The position numbers and the translations under genes were made by a program. Below, piece by piece: positions 14,112 to 15,243 of a DNA stretch of 15,243 nt. Source of the stretch: CAG-303 sp034172985 (lineage in GTDB: Bacteria > Bacillota > Clostridia > Lachnospirales > Lachnospiraceae); contig JAXFDY010000179.1 of assembly GCA_034172985.1 (NCBI GenBank), positions 1-15,243 of the forward strand. Direction: 5' to 3'. Numbering within the stretch: the first letter of the stretch is position 1; each line of letters starts with the position of its first letter. The notes under the pieces were generated by a model. The model was not told where the DNA came from, made no database searches, and saw only the letters and a program-made list of their open reading frames with translations.

Positions 14112-14156
14112 ATCCGGTCATTTTCCTTCTCAGTGTATCTTTTCTCTAATTTATAA

Positions 14157-14187
14157 CAGGCATGGAATTCAGGAAATCCCATGCCTG
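14157..14187 (-). other. Strong intergenic hairpin between the 52-residue gene and the coiled-coil gene
   Basis: CAGGCATGG (complement of 14179-14187) and CCATGCCTG (complement of 14157-14165) form a perfect 9-base stem with a 13-base loop, extendable by G-U pairs. The minus-strand sequence after it is TTATAAATT, lacking a proper T tract. It could be a leaky terminator, an mRNA processing or 3'-stabilising hairpin that separates expression of the upstream and downstream genes. Confidence 0.5.
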
Positions 14188-14206
14188 CCACTTTATTATG
14201 TACTTT

Positions 14207-14365
14207 TTACTGAATCTCATTATAAGAAACAGATGTAATACCTGAATCAACTGTATTAATAGTAAGAGCTGATGAAACACTCTTAATTTCTCCTGATGTA
14301 GTTATCACATCCTGAGATGCCCATTTTGTAACTGTCACTGCTGGAGTTTCATATATTTTCTTCAT
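14207..14365 (-). CDS. 52-residue peptide of the MKK-Y-TP leader-like type
   Basis: A short frame beginning MKKIYETPAVTVTKWASQD and ending SVSYNEIQ. AAGGAG lies 9 bases before the ATG, and that site begins 2 bases after the stop of the LamG-like gene, so the two are tightly linked. The first 25 residues (K-K-x-Y-x-T-P-x-V-x-V, then QDVITTSGE) resemble a class of short proteins I associate with gut Clostridia, with a conserved N-terminal half and variable tail. The tail is rich in Ser, Thr, Val and Ile with no Cys, no membrane helix and no signal peptide. Function is unknown: it could be a secreted or cell-bound peptide, a modified-peptide precursor or a small partner of the adjacent surface protein. 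No modifying enzyme is visible. A good ribosome binding site and a frame filling the gap support it being real. Confidence 0.72.
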   Translation of the reverse strand: MKKIYETPAVTVTKWASQDVITTSGEIKSVSSALTINTVDSGITSVSYNEIQ

Positions 14366-14380
14366 ATCCAATTCTCCTTA

Positions 14381-15243
14381 CTATTTAATAATATCTGCCA
14401 TATTAATTGTATAATTTTTCTCTGTAAATGAAACTGTTTTACCTTCTTCTGATAACTGACATACAGGATTTACATAAAATGTAGCATCTGCTGGCACATT
14501 AGTAATCTCTGTTACTATAAAATACTTACCATCTGCCGCCTTCACTGTAGCACCATTTGCCACCAATGACTTAAATACAACTGTGCTGACATAAGATTCA
14601 GCCTTTGCTGTTCCCATGTTAGCAACTGTTTTAGCGCAACGGAATCCTGCACCTTTGTAAAATGTATTCGCACTATCTGAAAATGTACCCTCAAGTGCAA
14701 CCTCACCTACTACTCTGACTGTATAGTTATTGTCAGATACTTTTTTATACTGTACATATACAGTAGTGTCATCTTCTGTAGTTTCACCATCTCCTATAGT
14801 ATAGTTTGAAACATCTGATGTCGCAACTCCATTTACAATCACTAAATCATCGATCGTACAATTAGCAGGTGTATCCCATGCATTTACACCAACATAAATA
14901 TTAGCACCACTAACGGACTGTACTGTTCCTTCAGCTACTTTTGCACCATCTACATAAACCGTTGCTGCCAAATTATCAACCGCATAAGTAAAGGTGTACT
15001 CTTTTCCTTTTTCTAATTCTGTATCACTAAAGATATCTGTCCACTTGTCAGGTACATCTGTACGAGACCATATACCAGGAATTACTGATGCATTCCAACC
15101 ATATCCAAGGGAAATCCAGTTTGCCGGTGCCTCTGTTGAAGCGAAAAGACCTACCGTTGCTGTACAAGCTGTTACAGCATTGTAATTTACTTTAAAAGAT
15201 ACTGTATATGTATCGCCAGTTATTGTTTCTGGAAGTTTTAATC
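14381..15243 (-). CDS. Large secreted LamG/ConA-like protein, C-terminal 286 residues (cut by window edge)
   Basis: The frame is open from the right edge to the stop at 14381; the N-terminus, with any signal peptide, lies outside. The first visible part (about residues 1-130) has a concanavalin A/LamG-like jelly-roll pattern: TYTVSFKVNY, GLFASTEAP, WTDIFSDTELEKGKEYTFTY, LAATVYVDGAKVAEG, GANIYVGVNAWD and CTIDDLVIVNG, i.e. the strand set plus the terminal IDD motif typical of LamG domains that bind glycans. A Thr/Glu/Asp linker (IGDGETTEDDTT) follows, then a second beta-rich domain (about 145-286), ending NYTINMADIIK. Composition is rich in Thr, Ala, Val and Gly and very poor in Cys, typical of exported proteins. 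There is no sortase motif or C-terminal membrane helix, so it is released or held non-covalently. A glycan-binding or hydrolase role is inference. Confidence 0.82.
   Translation of the reverse strand, partial: LKLPETITGDTYTVSFKVNYNAVTACTATVGLFASTEAPANWISLGYGWNASVIPGIWSRTDVPDKWTDIFSDTELEKGKEYTFTYAVDNLAATVYVDGAKVAEGTVQSVSGANIYVGVNAWDTPANCTIDDLVIVNGVATSDVSNYTIGDGETTEDDTTVYVQYKKVSDNNYTVRVVGEVALEGTFSDSANTFYKGAGFRCAKTVANMGTAKAESYVSTVVFKSLVANGATVKAADGKYFIVTEITNVPADATFYVNPVCQLSEEGKTVSFTEKNYTINMADIIK

Noticed and set aside
14207..14365. Calling the 52-residue peptide a RiPP precursor
   Set aside because: No radical SAM enzyme, cyclodehydratase, lanthionine synthetase, protease or exporter is in the window and the tail lacks Cys; only resemblance of layout remains.
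1..15243. CRISPR array, tRNA/rRNA genes, IS elements or attachment sites
   Set aside because: I saw no regularly spaced repeats, cloverleaf or CCA-ended sequences in the gaps, transposase motifs or long terminal inverted repeats.

Overview
The window looks like a piece of a low-GC Firmicutes chromosome, most likely a gut Lachnospiraceae (class Clostridia). The basis is protein style (a glutaminyl-tRNA synthetase of the kind I associate with Lachnospiraceae, a DUF2225 protein, a DUF5050 beta-propeller, a Csp-like S8 protease, LrgAB), strong GGAGG ribosome binding sites, sigma-A-type promoters and a CIRCE-controlled groESL operon. The genus is not determined. I see no tRNA, rRNA, IS element, prophage or CRISPR array, and no stretch over 300 bases lacks a gene.

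Layout. 1-1346: groES-groEL on the minus strand (groEL cut by the left edge), with a promoter and a CIRCE operator. A palindromic tandem repeat sits between groES and a divergent small acidic membrane protein gene (1464-1781, plus), which ends in a shared bidirectional terminator. 1831-4409: a DUF2225 protein and glutaminyl-tRNA synthetase (glnS first), minus strand. 4562-5359: a fused FolB-FolK folate enzyme, plus strand, divergent from glnS. 5363-8512: folC, folP and a membrane-anchored DUF5050 protein, one minus-strand operon that meets folBK tail to tail. 8606-10832: lrgA, lrgB and a beta-propeller lactonase, minus strand. 10974-12743: a Csp-like subtilase, plus strand, divergent from lrgA. 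12797-15243: a minus-strand surface cluster comprising a large secreted LamG-like protein (N-terminus beyond the right edge), a 52-residue peptide too short for usual gene-calling cutoffs, a membrane-anchored coiled-coil protein with a degenerate deacetylase-like domain, and a 74-residue single-pass protein with an acidic tail.

How they work together. The left two thirds are mostly housekeeping: chaperonin folding, Gln-tRNA charging, and four of the tetrahydrofolate steps (FolB, FolK, FolP, FolC) in two convergent units. The DUF5050 gene is an uncharacterised third member of the folC-folP operon. The right end is the accessory part. The peptide and the two anchored proteins follow the secreted protein closely on the same strand and end at a good minus-strand terminator (12757-12787), so they may form one envelope-associated operon of unknown function. 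This is the best candidate here for something undescribed, but the link is by position only. Other oddities are a GroES shortened in its roof loop, a glutaminyl-tRNA synthetase whose MSKR motif reads TGKR, and a subtilase gene with no visible Shine-Dalgarno sequence.
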